A stretch of DNA of 64,000 bases from Streptomyces sp. NBC_00273 (GTDB taxonomy: Bacteria; Actinomycetota; Actinomycetes; Streptomycetales; Streptomycetaceae), in contig NZ_CP108067.1 in the NCBI RefSeq assembly GCF_036178145.1, forward strand, positions 9,563,001 through 9,627,000, in the 5' to 3' direction. Under the pieces are notes generated by a model. The model made no database searches. It saw only the letters and a list, made by a program, of their open reading frames with translations, and was not told the DNA's origin. The first letter of the stretch is position 1, and each line of letters begins with the position of its first letter. This document shows positions 8,453-16,792 of the stretch, piece after piece. The position numbers and the translations under genes were made by a program.

Positions 8453-9328
8453 TCAGGCTGCCGGGGCGGTCAGGACGGCCTTGGCCGCCAGTCGGAGATT
8501 CCTGATCATCGGATTCGGATCGCCCTTGCGGCTGACCAGGACGACCTGGCTCGGGGGAGCGCCCTCGACCGGGACGGTGACGAGGTCGGGACGCAGCGAG
8601 CTACGCTGATCGCCGACCGGTAGCACGGCGATCGCCCTGCCACTCGCGACGAGTTCGAGCTTGTCCTCGTAGCTCTCGATCGGCGGCACGCCCGCCCCGA
8701 GGATCCGGTAGGAAGTCCAGTCCGCGGTCTCGAACGCGCACGGCGCCGCCTCCTCGCCGGCCAGTTCTTCCGCGGTCACCGACGCGCGGTCGGCCAGAGG
8801 ATGGCCGCGCGGGACCACCAGCATTCGGGGCTCCTCGTACAGCGGAGTGGTGAACACATCGTTGGCGGCGAGCGGCAGCGGGGCCCGCGCGATCAGGGCG
8901 TCGACGCGCTTGTCGGACAGCGCCCCGACGTCGCTGCAACTCAGGTACCGGGTGGCGATCTCGGCGTCCGGGTAACGGCGGCGCAGTTCCCGTACGGCGG
9001 CAGTGATCACCAGGTCTTCAACGTAGCCGATGGCGATTCGTTCGGTCTCGGCTTGTTCACGCACGGCCAGCTCGGCCTGGCGGGCGGCCTGCAGCAAGGC
9101 TTGGGCCCGGGGGAGGAACCTCTGGCCGGCCGGAGTGAGCCGGGTGCCCTGGGGCACACGGTCCAGCAGTCGTGCGCCGAGATACTTCTCGAGCCGTTGG
9201 ATCTGTCGGCTCAGCGCCGGCTGGGCCACGTGCAAGTCAGCGGCGGCCCGGCCGAAGTGCTGGTGCGCCGCCACCACGGTGAAGTAGCGCACCAGCCGCA
9301 GTTCCAGGTCCTGTCCGAGATCGTTCAC
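8453..9328 (-). CDS. LysR-family transcriptional regulator
   Basis: A 291-residue LysR-type regulator from GTG 9328 (VNDLGQDLELRLVRYFTVVA); longer upstream frames run antisense through the neighbouring gene. The HTH is classical: HFGRAAADLHVAQPALSRQI, then LEKYLGARLLDRVPQGTRLT. The ligand-binding domain starts near residue 90 (IAIGYVEDLVITAAV) with the two alpha/beta lobes (DALIARAPLPLAAND, EEPRMLVVPRGHPLAD). It is divergent from the quinone-oxidoreductase-like gene at 9459 with a 130-bp gap, the standard arrangement in which a LysR protein activates its neighbour in response to a small-molecule co-inducer. Confidence 0.9.
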   Translation of the reverse strand: MNDLGQDLELRLVRYFTVVAAHQHFGRAAADLHVAQPALSRQIQRLEKYLGARLLDRVPQGTRLTPAGQRFLPRAQALLQAARQAELAVREQAETERIAIGYVEDLVITAAVRELRRRYPDAEIATRYLSCSDVGALSDKRVDALIARAPLPLAANDVFTTPLYEEPRMLVVPRGHPLADRASVTAEELAGEEAAPCAFETADWTSYRILGAGVPPIESYEDKLELVASGRAIAVLPVGDQRSSLRPDLVTVPVEGAPPSQVVLVSRKGDPNPMIRNLRLAAKAVLTAPAA

Positions 9329-9458
9329 CCTTGCAGCGTACGCATCATGCCGTTTCGGAATGAGCAGGTTGCCGAACTGGTCTTGGACGGCCATGCCGTC
9401 CTGGGCCTTGACTGAGGAGCAACAGGAGCAACGTTTCCCCAAGAAAGCGACAGGCGCG

Positions 9459-10457
9459 ATGAAGGCGATCCAGTTCCACGAAGCGGGCGGGCCGGAAGTT
9501 TTGCAGTATGACGAGGTGACCGTTCCCGACATCAGCCCGGGGGAGGTGCTCGTCCGGGTCCACGCGGCGGGTGTCAACCCGCCGGACTGGTACCTGCGTG
9601 AGGGGATGAAGGTCATGCCGGCCGAGGTGAGGCCGGCACTGGAGTTCCCCCTGATCCCCGGAACGGACATGTCGGGCGTGGTCCAGGCGGTCGCTCCGGA
9701 CGTGCTGGGGTTCGCCGTCGGTGACGAGGTCTTCGGCATGCTGCGGTTCCCCGGATTCGACGGCCGGACATACGCCGAGTACGTGGCCGCGCCGGCTTCG
9801 GACCTGGCTCACAAGCCGGCTGCTATCGACCACGTGCAGGCGGCCGGGGCGCCGATGGCCGTGCTTACGGCCTGGCAGTACCTGGTTGATCTCGGCCACG
9901 AGGTGCCGTCCCCTTTCACCGGCCAGGTGCACCAGCCGGTGCCGATCACGCCAGGGATGACCGTGCTGGTCAACGGAGCAGCCGGTGGAGTGGGCCACTT
10001 CGCGGTGCAGTTGGCGAAATGGAAGGGGGCACACGTAATCGCGGTGGCCTCGGGCCGGCACGAGCAGTTCCTGCGCAAGCTCGGCGTCGATGAGTTCATC
10101 GACTACACCAGGACGCAGGCCGCGGACGTGGCCAGCGGCGTCGACCTGGTGATCGACACCGTCGGTGGCCCGGACAGTTCACGCTTCCTGACCGTGCTCA
10201 AGCGCGGCGGCACCATGCTTCCGGTGTTCTTCGCCCAGTACGACCCGGAAGAGACGGCGAGTCTGGGCATCACGGTCTCGAACATTCAGGTGCGTTCCAA
10301 CGGCCCCCAGCTCGCCGAGATCGGGCGTCTGTTCGATGAGGGCAAGCTCCAGGTCGGGGTGGACAGCACCTACCCGCTGCCCGAGGCGGGCAGCGCACAC
10401 ACGCGAGCCGCGCAGGGCCACATCCAAGGCAAGATCGTGCTGACAGTGGTCTCGTGA
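9459..10457 (+). CDS. Zinc-independent medium-chain reductase, quinone-oxidoreductase type
   Basis: A 332-residue NADP-dependent oxidoreductase from ATG 9459 (MKAIQFHEAGGPEVLQYDEV). The GroES-like half contains VRVHAAGVNPPDWYLREG and IPGTDMSGVV; the Rossmann half has the nucleotide motif VLVNGAAGGVGHFAVQLAKW, and DLVIDTVGG is also typical. Structural zinc cysteines are absent, as in the QOR/zeta-crystallin subgroup. The likely reaction is NADPH-dependent reduction of quinones or alpha,beta-unsaturated carbonyls. An internal segment around residues 140-165 (VPSPFTGQVHQPVPITPGMT) is slightly longer than usual. Probably controlled by the divergent LysR regulator. A broken SnoaL-like gene follows after 20 bp and may once have formed an operon with it. 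Confidence 0.88.
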   Translation: MKAIQFHEAGGPEVLQYDEVTVPDISPGEVLVRVHAAGVNPPDWYLREGMKVMPAEVRPALEFPLIPGTDMSGVVQAVAPDVLGFAVGDEVFGMLRFPGFDGRTYAEYVAAPASDLAHKPAAIDHVQAAGAPMAVLTAWQYLVDLGHEVPSPFTGQVHQPVPITPGMTVLVNGAAGGVGHFAVQLAKWKGAHVIAVASGRHEQFLRKLGVDEFIDYTRTQAADVASGVDLVIDTVGGPDSSRFLTVLKRGGTMLPVFFAQYDPEETASLGITVSNIQVRSNGPQLAEIGRLFDEGKLQVGVDSTYPLPEAGSAHTRAAQGHIQGKIVLTVVS

Positions 10458-10477
10458 TCGCCTAGCTCAAGCAGGCG

Positions 10478-10791
10478 GTGGCGCACTACGCCCACGCCCT
10501 GGACGAGCTGAATGTGCCCGAGCTGGCAGCGGTCCTGACCCAAGACACCACCTGGACCTTCACGATGCCCGGACGGGGAGTGCTCGGCCCTGTCGCCGGG
10601 CGCGGGGCGGTGCTCGATCTTATCTGTGACGGGCACACGGCCCAGACCGGAAGGGTGCGGCACCACCTGGGTGATGTCGTGGTCACGACGATGGACGCCG
10701 CCACCGCTGAGGTGCGGGCTCATCTGGTGTGGGTTCGACGGTGGGTGGTGGATCGCCGAGCTCACCCTGACGCTGGACAACACCTTTTAGG
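10478..10791 (+). pseudogene. SnoaL/NTF2-like protein, frameshifted
   Basis: Starts at GTG 10478 with AHYAHALDELNVPELAAVLT then QDTTWTFTMPGRGVLGPVAG, HHLGDVVVTTMDAATAEVRA, the pattern of NTF2/SnoaL-like small cone proteins. At about 10735 the frame changes: a neighbouring frame continues naturally as DGGWWIAELTLTLDNTF and stops at TAG 10789. A one-base change has therefore split the C-terminus. The IS5-type element begins ten bases further on. It follows the oxidoreductase by 20 bp and was probably co-transcribed. Confidence 0.6.
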
Positions 10792-10800
10792 GCAGGGCTG

Positions 10801-11698
10801 GGTCGTTTCCTGCGGATCACCGCGCTGACCAGATGAAGACGGCGGCGAGGTGGAGTCCGGCGAGGTAAATGGTGGCGGTCTTGTCGCAGCGGGTGGCCAG
10901 GCCGCCCCACTGCTTGAGTGTGTTGATGCAGCGTTCGACGGTGTTCCGCTGCTTGTAGGCGGTTTTGTCGAAGGCCGGTGGCCGACCGCCTTTGCTGCCG
11001 AGGTGTTTGCGGTTGGCGATCTGGTCGGCCGGCTGCGGGATCACGGCCTCGATCCTGCGTCGACACAGATGCTCGCGGATTGCGCGGGACGAGTAGGCCT
11101 TGTCGGCCAGCACGACGACGGGGCGGGTTCGCGGCCTGCCTTTCGGGCTCGTGACCCGGATTGCGGCCATGACCTGGGTGAACGCCGGTGCGTCCCCGGC
11201 CTGGCCTGGGGTGAGGACGAATGCGAGGGGCCGGCAGCGGCTGTCGGCGGCGAGGTGGATCTTCGTGGTCAGCCCGCCGCGGGATCGCCCGAGGGCATGG
11301 TCGGCCGGCTCGTGGGCGGGAGCCCCTTTTGACGGGCCCCGGCTGCGTGCTGGTGGGCGCGGACGATCGTGGAGTCGACGGCGACGACCCAGTCCAGGTC
11401 TTCTTCGGCGTCCGCCTGGGCCAGCAGGGCGCCGAAGACCCGTTCCCACGTGCCGTCGATCGCCCACATCCGCAGCCTGCTGTGGGCGCCCTTCCGCGAC
11501 CCGAACTGCTCGGGCAGGTCCATCCACGGACTGCCCGTGCGGTACTTGAACGCGATCGCGTCGATCACCTGCCTGTGATCACGCCACCGCCCACCCCGCC
11601 AAGGTGTCCGGTCCGGCAGCAACGGCTCGATCCGCGCCCACTGCACGTCAGCCAACGACACACATCAACCAACGATCAGATGATCGGTAAGAAACGGC
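10801..11698. mobile_element. IS5-type insertion sequence
   Basis: About 0.9 kb. The ends read GGTCGTTTCCTGCGGATCA (10801-10819) and, on the other strand, GGCCGTTTCTTACCGATCA (11680-11698), 14 of 19 identical. No clear target duplication is visible. The right end directly abuts the TAG stop of the PadR gene, so the insertion edge and the PadR stop codon coincide. Confidence 0.75.
10817..11661 (-). CDS. IS5-family transposase made by -1 frameshift
   Basis: Two overlapping frames make one enzyme. The upstream frame from 11661 gives the N-terminal domain (MSLADVQWARIEPLLPDRTP) and first catalytic Asp (VVAVDSTIVRAHQHAAGA). The downstream frame carries RSRGGLTTKIHLAADSRCRP, the second Asp in VVVLADKAYSSRAIREHL, and the DDE glutamate region in RNTVERCINTLKQWGGLATR. 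The frames join at a run of AAAAGGGG (11323-11330 on the plus strand as CCCCTTTT), where re-reading one base (-1) fuses AGARQKG to APAHEPADHALGRSRGG. Programmed frameshifting at A(n)G(n) is established for many IS5-group elements. The copy looks complete. Confidence 0.82.
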
Positions 11699-12211
11699 CT
11701 AGCGGATCTGGTCCGTCGCCCATGCGGCCCACTCGCGGCGCATCGCGTTGAAGCGGAGGCCGTACTCCAGGGCGATCTTGCCGTTCACCGAGAGCGGGTC
11801 GTCGCCCCAGTCGATGGAGTCGGCTAGTTGGCGCAAGGCCTCGTGCTCCTGCTCCGACAGCTCCATGAGTTCGGTGAGGTAGCTCCGCGCCTGGTCCGGC
11901 GTGATCACGTTGAGGAAGAACACACGCAGCAAGATGTCGCTCCGGGTGTTGCGTTGGGGCTTGATCTCCGTCAGCCAGTGGCGCAGCTCCGCGAGACCCT
12001 CGTCGGTGAGGGTGTACTCCTTGCGGCCGCGCGGGCCCTGGGCCGAGACGCTGATCAGCCCGCTGTCGGCGAGCTTGGACAGCTCCGTGTACATCTGGCT
12101 CTGCGTGGCGGGCCAGACGTTGGCCAAAGAGGTCTCGAAGCGCTTCAGCAGGTCGTAGCCGCTGGCGGGGCGCTCTGACAGGAGTCCGAGGAGGGCGTGT
12201 CGAAGGCTCAT
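11699..12211 (-). CDS. PadR-family transcriptional regulator
   Basis: A 170-residue PadR regulator from ATG 12211: LRHALLGLLSERPASGYDLL, the wHTH ending in QSQMYTELSKLADSGLISVS, the wing GPRGRKEYTLTDEGLAELRH, then the C-terminal dimerisation helices of the Vir_act_alpha_C type (ILLRVFFLNVITPDQARSYL). Its stop TAG is the first codon beyond the IS5-type element, so a few residues of the original C-terminus may have been replaced, but length is normal. It is divergent from the membrane protein at 12306, with repeated ATGTC motifs in between, and probably represses that gene. Confidence 0.87.
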   Translation of the reverse strand: MSLRHALLGLLSERPASGYDLLKRFETSLANVWPATQSQMYTELSKLADSGLISVSAQGPRGRKEYTLTDEGLAELRHWLTEIKPQRNTRSDILLRVFFLNVITPDQARSYLTELMELSEQEHEALRQLADSIDWGDDPLSVNGKIALEYGLRFNAMRREWAAWATDQIR

Positions 12212-12238
12212 GTCATCACTTTACCTTCCACTGTTGAC

Positions 12239-12280
12239 ATGTCGAGAATGGAAGTTCTAGTTTCTATATGTCAGAATAGG
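12239..12280. promoter_or_regulatory. Candidate PadR-binding repeats
   Basis: Two similar segments lie 29 bp apart in the AT-rich gap between PadR and the membrane protein: ATGTCGAGAATGG starting at 12239 and ATGTCAGAATAGG starting at 12268. ATGT-containing sites are known for PadR proteins. The placement suits a shared operator or promoter. Confidence 0.4.
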
Positions 12281-12305
12281 AATGTCAGCAACTCGGGGGT
12301 CTTGG

Positions 12306-12863
12306 ATGTCGTACTTACGCACCTTCCTTCCATGGATCGTCTTCGCCGTGGTCCCGTCCGCCCAGTGGCAGTGGGGGGCGCTCGCTGGTCTGCTGGTGGC
12401 GGTGGGGGTGATCGCCCAACAGCGGCGTACAGGAGTCGGCTTCGACGCTCTGATCATGGAAGCCGGCTCGGCCGTCTTCTTCGCGGTCCTGGCGGCCGTC
12501 TCCTTCGCAGACCCCCATTCGGCCGTACACGCCTACTCGGCGGCGCTCTCCTCGGCCACCCTGGCCCTCATCGCTGGGGCCTCGCTGCTCGCGGGCAAGC
12601 CGTTCACGCTGGGGATAGCCAAGCGCACCACCCCACCCGAGGTCTGGAGCCTCAAGCCCTTCGTCCGGGTCAACGCGGTCATCACCGCTGTGTGGACGGC
12701 CGCCTTCGCCGTCACGGCGGGCGCCCTCGCGGCCCTCGCCCACTCCGGCCAGGACCACTCCACGACGGCGACGCTCGTCCAGGCCGCCGGGTTCGTCGTT
12801 CCCATGCTGTTCACCGTGCGCTACGTCGCCACAGTTCAGGCCAGGGCGAAGGCCAACGGCTAG
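12306..12863 (+). CDS. Multi-pass membrane protein of unknown function
   Basis: A 185-residue protein; ATG 12306 is preferred because GGGGG lies about 10 nt upstream, with ATG 12282 as the alternative. Five or so hydrophobic segments are visible: FLPWIVFAVVPS, WGALAGLLVAVGVIA, AVFFAVLAAVSFA, SATLALIAGASLLAG, and AVITAVWTAAFAVTAGALAA followed by FVVPMLFTVRYVAT. No transporter motif is recognisable; the pattern resembles small septation-protein-A-like or DUF-type integral membrane proteins. Divergence from a PadR regulator suggests induction by membrane-active or phenolic compounds, but that is inference. Confidence 0.75.
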   Translation: MSYLRTFLPWIVFAVVPSAQWQWGALAGLLVAVGVIAQQRRTGVGFDALIMEAGSAVFFAVLAAVSFADPHSAVHAYSAALSSATLALIAGASLLAGKPFTLGIAKRTTPPEVWSLKPFVRVNAVITAVWTAAFAVTAGALAALAHSGQDHSTTATLVQAAGFVVPMLFTVRYVATVQARAKANG

Positions 12864-12871
12864 GGCTGGGG

Positions 12872-14419
12872 CTACCGGCCTGCGGTCGGGTCGGGCAGCG
12901 GCTTGCCCTCGCACGAGGCGTCCTCGGTCGGCATCCGGCCGTCGACGAGGAAGCCCTCGACGTACGCGTCCACGCAGGGGTTGTACGACTGGTAGACGCC
13001 GTGGTCGCCGCCACCGACGGTGATCAGCCGGGATCCGGCCGTCCCCTGGTGGGCCCGCAGCGCGCCCTCGTAGTAAGTGGCCGGGTCGTGGAGCGAGTTG
13101 AGCATCATGATCGGCGGCAGCCCCCGCCCGGTGACCTGCACCCGGGGCGCCTGGGAGCGCGGCCAGGCGGCGCAGACCGAGGCGAAGGTCAGCTCACGGG
13201 CCCCGGCCATCGGGTACGCGACGCCGTCGGCCGCGCTCCGGCGGACCCAGTAGGCGCTGTCGTGGTTCCACGGGGTGTCCTGGCAGATGACGGAGAAGAA
13301 GTCCGCCGCGAACTGCGCCCCCAGTGGATGCTTCAGCTTCTCGGCCAAGGCCTTGCGGGCGGCCGACGGAACCGCCTCCGGGTGCTCCAGGACACCGAGC
13401 AGCATCGCCAGGTCGGGGAAGCGGTCGCCGCTGTAGATGGTGGAGGTGGCGGTGGCGTCGAGGTGGTTGGGGGTGACCGTCGTCCCCTCCAAGTCCAGCG
13501 GGTGCTCGCCCAGCGCGCGCCGCAGCCGCTCGTACGAGGCCTCGGCCTCCTCGGCGGTCCTGCCCCAGTGGTACGTCGCATCGTTCGCGGCGAGCCAGGG
13601 TAGGAAGTCCTGTTCGAACCGGCGCTGGAAGCTCATCGGCTGGCCCGTCAGGAACTCCTGCCAACTGCCCGTGAAGCCGATGTTGCTGTCGAGCACCACC
13701 CGGTCGACCCGGCGCGGGAACTCGGTTGCGTAGTAGGCGCCGAGGAAGGTGGCGTACGAGGGTCCGTAGTAGGACACCTTCGACTCGCCGAGCAGCGCCC
13801 GGAACAGGTCCATGTCGTGCACGGCCTGGTCGGTGGTGATGAACGGGAGCAGATCGCCCGACCGCCGCTCGCAGTCCCGTACGAAGTTCCGCGCCCGGTC
13901 CACGGTGGCGTCCACTGCCCGGCGAGAGCGGTCGCGCAGGTCGCCGCTGGTGAACAGGGCGTCCACCGTGTCCTGGTCGGAGCAGACCACCTGCGTGCTC
14001 GCCCCGACCCCGCGCTGGTCGAAGCCGACGACGTCGTACGCGGCCGCCACCTTGGGCGAGTACGCCGCCAGCCCCGCCGGCCGGCCCAGCCCCGAGGCGC
14101 CCGGCCCGCCGGCCGCCATCATCAGCACGCCCCGCCGCGCGGCGGGGTCCGCGGCCCGGTGCCGGGACACCGCGACGGTCAGGTCCGCCCCCGTGCCCGG
14201 GTGGTACCAGTCGCGCGGCACCGTCATGGAGGCGCACTCCAGCGCACCGGACTGGCACGGCTGCCAGACGAGGCGCTGCTGCGCGTACCGCGCGGGCACG
14301 GCCGGCGCGCCGCCCTTCGCCCCGGCGGCACTCGCCGGCGACGTGGGCAGGGCGGCGAAAGCGAGCAGCCCGCACGCTGCGGCCGTGGCCCACCGCGCGG
14401 GCTTCTTGAAGAGGTGCAT
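12872..14419 (-). CDS. Secreted alpha/beta hydrolase, S33 tripeptidyl-aminopeptidase-like
   Basis: A 515-residue protein from ATG 14419, just after an upstream region that is not coding in this frame. It has a signal peptide (HLFKKPARWATAAACGLLAF then LPTSPASAAG), so it is exported. The family markers are present: LVWQPCQSGALECASMTVPRD, oxyanion motif AAGGPGASG, DVVGFDQRGVGAST, C-terminal acid in MMLNSLHDPATYYEGALRA and histidine in VGGGDHGVYQSYNPCVD. These features are those of mycelium-associated or extracellular tripeptidyl aminopeptidases that trim peptides from the N-terminus. The nucleophile elbow reads YYGPSYATFLGA, i.e. G-x-S-x-A, where the family normally has G-x-S-x-G. Terminal cysteines may form a disulfide. 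Confidence 0.85.
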   Translation of the reverse strand: MHLFKKPARWATAAACGLLAFAALPTSPASAAGAKGGAPAVPARYAQQRLVWQPCQSGALECASMTVPRDWYHPGTGADLTVAVSRHRAADPAARRGVLMMAAGGPGASGLGRPAGLAAYSPKVAAAYDVVGFDQRGVGASTQVVCSDQDTVDALFTSGDLRDRSRRAVDATVDRARNFVRDCERRSGDLLPFITTDQAVHDMDLFRALLGESKVSYYGPSYATFLGAYYATEFPRRVDRVVLDSNIGFTGSWQEFLTGQPMSFQRRFEQDFLPWLAANDATYHWGRTAEEAEASYERLRRALGEHPLDLEGTTVTPNHLDATATSTIYSGDRFPDLAMLLGVLEHPEAVPSAARKALAEKLKHPLGAQFAADFFSVICQDTPWNHDSAYWVRRSAADGVAYPMAGARELTFASVCAAWPRSQAPRVQVTGRGLPPIMMLNSLHDPATYYEGALRAHQGTAGSRLITVGGGDHGVYQSYNPCVDAYVEGFLVDGRMPTEDASCEGKPLPDPTAGR

Positions 14420-14598
14420 GTGACTGGTTCCCCCGGTCGGAGTGATTTGGTACACCCCGATCCTCGGAGAACCCGGCCCACCGGACGATCCCCCCACTGC
14501 CCGTATTCGGGGTGGTGCCAGCACCACCCCGGCCCAGCTCGGCCGCCCCGACCCCGTCGAGGCCGGACGCGGCCTCGAAAGTCGGAACTCCCGGGCTG

Positions 14599-14656
14599 CC
14601 CCCGACGCGGGGTCCTGGAGCTTGCCGTCGATCAGGAGCCGGTTCTCAGAGGACAT
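14599..14656 (-). pseudogene. Aldehyde dehydrogenase N-terminal remnant
   Basis: From ATG 14656 the minus strand reads MSSENRLLIDGKLQDPASGA, the exact style of the first residues of NAD-dependent aldehyde dehydrogenases (LLIDGKLxxPxSG). It degenerates immediately, so only ~20 residues remain, and no catalytic Cys region is present. Confidence 0.5.
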
Positions 14657-14790
14657 GGCCGCCGCTCCCCGGCTCAGTGGCGGACGCCGTGATCGGCGCC
14701 GTCGTGGGGGCGGGCAGCTCCGGGGAGACCGTCGTGTCGGTGGCCGGCCCGGTGGTGGCCGCGATGGTCTCCGCGCGGGTGCGTAATGGA

Positions 14791-14938
14791 GCGTTGGGAC
14801 CACCAGGGTGTGACCCGGCGCCAGCGGACATACGAGAACGCCGTGGGCAACGCCGCCCAGCCACTGCTGGAACGCATCAAGCAGGCGCAGCGGGGCGACC
14901 GGCCCACGGCGAGGCTCACCACGCTGAGCCTGACCTGA
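14791..14938 (+). pseudogene. C-terminal fragment of an unidentified protein
   Basis: A plus-strand end reads TRRQRTYENAVGNAAQPLLE then RIKQAQRGDRPTARLTTLSL before TGA 14936. Helical, protein-like, but with no start; the rest is missing. It is followed within 35 bp by an IS5-type element. Confidence 0.4.
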
Positions 14939-14971
14939 AGGGTGGACCACGCCTGGCCGATGAATTCCCAG

Positions 14972-15840
14972 TTAGACCGTGTCCTACATGGTGAGGTTGA
15001 GGAAGCGTTTGTAGCAGCAGATGGCTGCTGCCAGGCCGAGGAAGGCCAGGTAGTTGCGGGGATGGCGTTCGTAGCGGTGGTTGAGCCGGCGGTAGCCGGT
15101 GAGCCAGGACATCGTCCGCTCGATCACCCAGCGGCGGCGGCCCAATCGTTCGCTGGATTCGATGCCCTTGCGGGCGATGCGGACCCCGATGTGCTTGCCC
15201 CAGAGCCATTGCCGCAGGTGGGGGATGTCGTAGGCCTTGTCTGCGTGGAGTCGTGTCGGCTTGGAATCGGCTGCGTGGGATTCGTGTCCCATGTGGAAAT
15301 GGGACAGCATCGGCTTCAGTCCGAGGCTGTCGTGGGTGTTCGCAGCGGAGAGGCCGACGCGTAGGGGCAGTCCGCCCGCATCCGACAGGACGTGCATCTT
15401 GGAACCTGGCTTGCCCCGGTCCACGGGACTCGGACCTGTGAATTCGCCCCCTTTTTAGCGCGGACGTGGGCGGAGTCGAGGACCACACGGGCGAGGTCGA
15501 CCAGCCCTTGCTCGTCCAGGAGCTGGAGGACCTTCTGGTGAAGCCGCCCCCAGACCCCGGCTCTGGACCAGATGACAAACCGGCGGTGCACAGTCGACTT
15601 CGACGCCCCGAAGCAGGGCGGCAGTGCCCGCCAGGCGCATCCGCTGACCAGCACGTAGATGATCGCGGCAAAGACCGCCTCATCATCGATGTTCGCCATC
15701 CCACCGCCCTGCGGCCGAACCCGCGTCGGCGGCAACAACGGCCGCACTATCTCCCACAATCCATCCGGAACGATCCATCCCCACCGCCCACTCCCCATGC
15801 CCACCACAACGCCCAACAAGCCATGTAGGACACGCTCTAA
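14972..15840. mobile_element. IS5-type insertion sequence with TNA-like ends
   Basis: The two ends match for CGTGTCCTACATGG (outer left TTAGACCGTGTCC at 14972, outer right TTAGAGCGTGTCC on the opposite strand at 15840). The TTA/TAA at the edges could be the 3-bp duplication seen for some IS5-group members. Immediately to the right a second, related copy begins but is cut off after ~57 bp. Confidence 0.8.
14984..15819 (-). CDS. IS5-family transposase made by -1 frameshift
   Basis: The upstream frame from 15819 encodes GLWEIVRPLLPPTRVRPQGG, ALPPCFGASKSTVHRRFVIW and the first Asp in RVVLDSAHVRAKKG. The downstream frame continues with DRGKPGSKMHVLSDAGGLPL, the second Asp in RLHADKAYDIPHLRQWL and the glutamate in RRWVIERTMSWLTGYRRLNH. 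They join at AAAAAGGGGG (plus strand CCCCCTTTTT, 15447-15456), where a -1 slip gives RAKKGGEFTGPSPVDRG. The N-terminal start is uncertain; the family domain begins near WIVPDGLWE. Probably a functional copy. Confidence 0.8.
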
Positions 15841-15898
15841 GACCGTGTCCTACATGGTGAGGCGGACGAGTCGCTTGTAGCAGCAGATGGCTGCTGCT
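15841..15898 (-). pseudogene. Truncated second IS5-type copy (3' end only)
   Basis: The 57 bp after the complete element repeat its left end almost exactly (GACCGTGTCCTACATGGTGA) and, on the minus strand, encode the last residues AAICCYKRLVRLTM of the same transposase type with a few changes. The homology then stops abruptly. Confidence 0.7.
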
Positions 15899-15900
15899 TA

Positions 15901-15926
15901 GGCTTGTCCCGCAAACTTCCTGATCA
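15901..15926. repeat. Solo insertion-sequence end
   Basis: GGCTTGTCCCGCAAACTTCC and the following bases closely resemble a segment at 50148-50172 (GACTTGTCCCGTAACTTGCT), which also truncates a gene. Both look like one terminal repeat of an element otherwise lost. Confidence 0.45.
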
Positions 15927-15979
15927 GGGCCTGATGGCATGATCGAGGCGTGATCAGTGAACCCGGTCAGTCTGGTGCG

Positions 15980-16636
15980 ATGAGGTATGTCCTGTTTGAT
16001 GTCGATGGCACGTTGATCGATGCCGTGGACAATCAGCGCCTGGTCTGGCAAACGTGGGCAGAGCGGTCCGGGCTGGACCCCGATGAGGTCTACCGGGTGG
16101 CGCTACGGACGAGGCCGATGGAGACCTTCGCGCAGGTCGCTCCGGACCGGGACGCTCAGAAGTGCCTGGCCGAACTGCACGAGCTGGAGGACGAGGACGT
16201 CCGCACTGGCACCTATGCGGCTTTCGATGGTGCCTCGGAGCTGCTGAACGCTCTGCGGCCCGGGGCCTGGGCGTTGGTGACGTCGAACTATGAGCACCGG
16301 GTACGTGGACGTTTCGCCCGAACGGGCTTGCCGGTCCCGGAAGTCCTCGTGGACGCCGCCGCGGTGGAGGAGGGCAAGCCGTCGCCGGTGCCGTACCTGC
16401 AGGCAGCTGCGCGACTTGGTGCCCAACCGGAGGACTGCCTGGTCGTCGAGGACGCCCCCTCCGGAGTGCAGTCCGGGCTGCGTGCAGGGATGACGGTGTG
16501 GGGCGTCAACACCCCCGCAGGGGTGGACGGCGCGCATCGCCACTTCGGCACCTTGCGCGAAGCGGTCCGCGACATCCTCGCCTTCGTCTCCCGACCCCAC
16601 CCTCACCAGCTGGAGGGTTCCGCCAGAGTGCAATGA
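15980..16636 (+). CDS. HAD-superfamily phosphatase
   Basis: A 218-residue HAD hydrolase. ATG 15980 starts the protein right at MRYVLFDVDGTLIDAVDNQR (motif I with both Asp). Motif II is ALVTSN, motif III is EEGKPSPVPYLQAAARLG, motif IV is CLVVEDAPSGVQSGLRAGM. The helical cap between ~15 and ~85 is of the small C1 type, as in phosphoglycolate-phosphatase-like and beta-phosphoglucomutase-like enzymes. Cytosolic. The phosphate ester is not predictable. GTG 15950 would add ten residues. It sits alone between transposon remnants; the putative solo IS end at 15901 lies in its upstream region. Confidence 0.88.
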   Translation: MRYVLFDVDGTLIDAVDNQRLVWQTWAERSGLDPDEVYRVALRTRPMETFAQVAPDRDAQKCLAELHELEDEDVRTGTYAAFDGASELLNALRPGAWALVTSNYEHRVRGRFARTGLPVPEVLVDAAAVEEGKPSPVPYLQAAARLGAQPEDCLVVEDAPSGVQSGLRAGMTVWGVNTPAGVDGAHRHFGTLREAVRDILAFVSRPHPHQLEGSARVQ

Positions 16637-16643
16637 TCTTGCT

Positions 16644-16792
16644 GTGGCTGGTGTGATCACAGCGTCGGAGCCGTCTTGGATAGTCCCGTTGACCGGGTTG
16701 AGCCCGCGCCGGTTCACGAAGCTGGTGACGGCACTGCGTCGCACGGGAGCCTGCCGATCCCCCCAAGAAGGGTTGGCTGCGCAGGTGACCAG
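16644..16792 (+). pseudogene. Transposase N-terminal remnant
   Basis: GTG 16644 opens a frame reading VAGVITASEPSWIVPLTGLS then PRRFTKLVTALRRTGA, the opening of an actinomycete IS5-like transposase (helical domain before the DDE core). It collapses after ~45 residues. The following ~200 bp up to the TetR gene contain nothing else I can name. Confidence 0.55.

Noticed and set aside
9329..9458. T-N11-A type LysR box between the divergent genes
   Set aside because: Several loose matches exist in this gap, none clearly better than the others, so no specific site is claimed.
12197..13603. 468-residue plus-strand open frame
   Set aside because: Composition is low-complexity Gly/Arg/His and it lies across the membrane-protein gene and antisense to the peptidase gene, both far more convincing.
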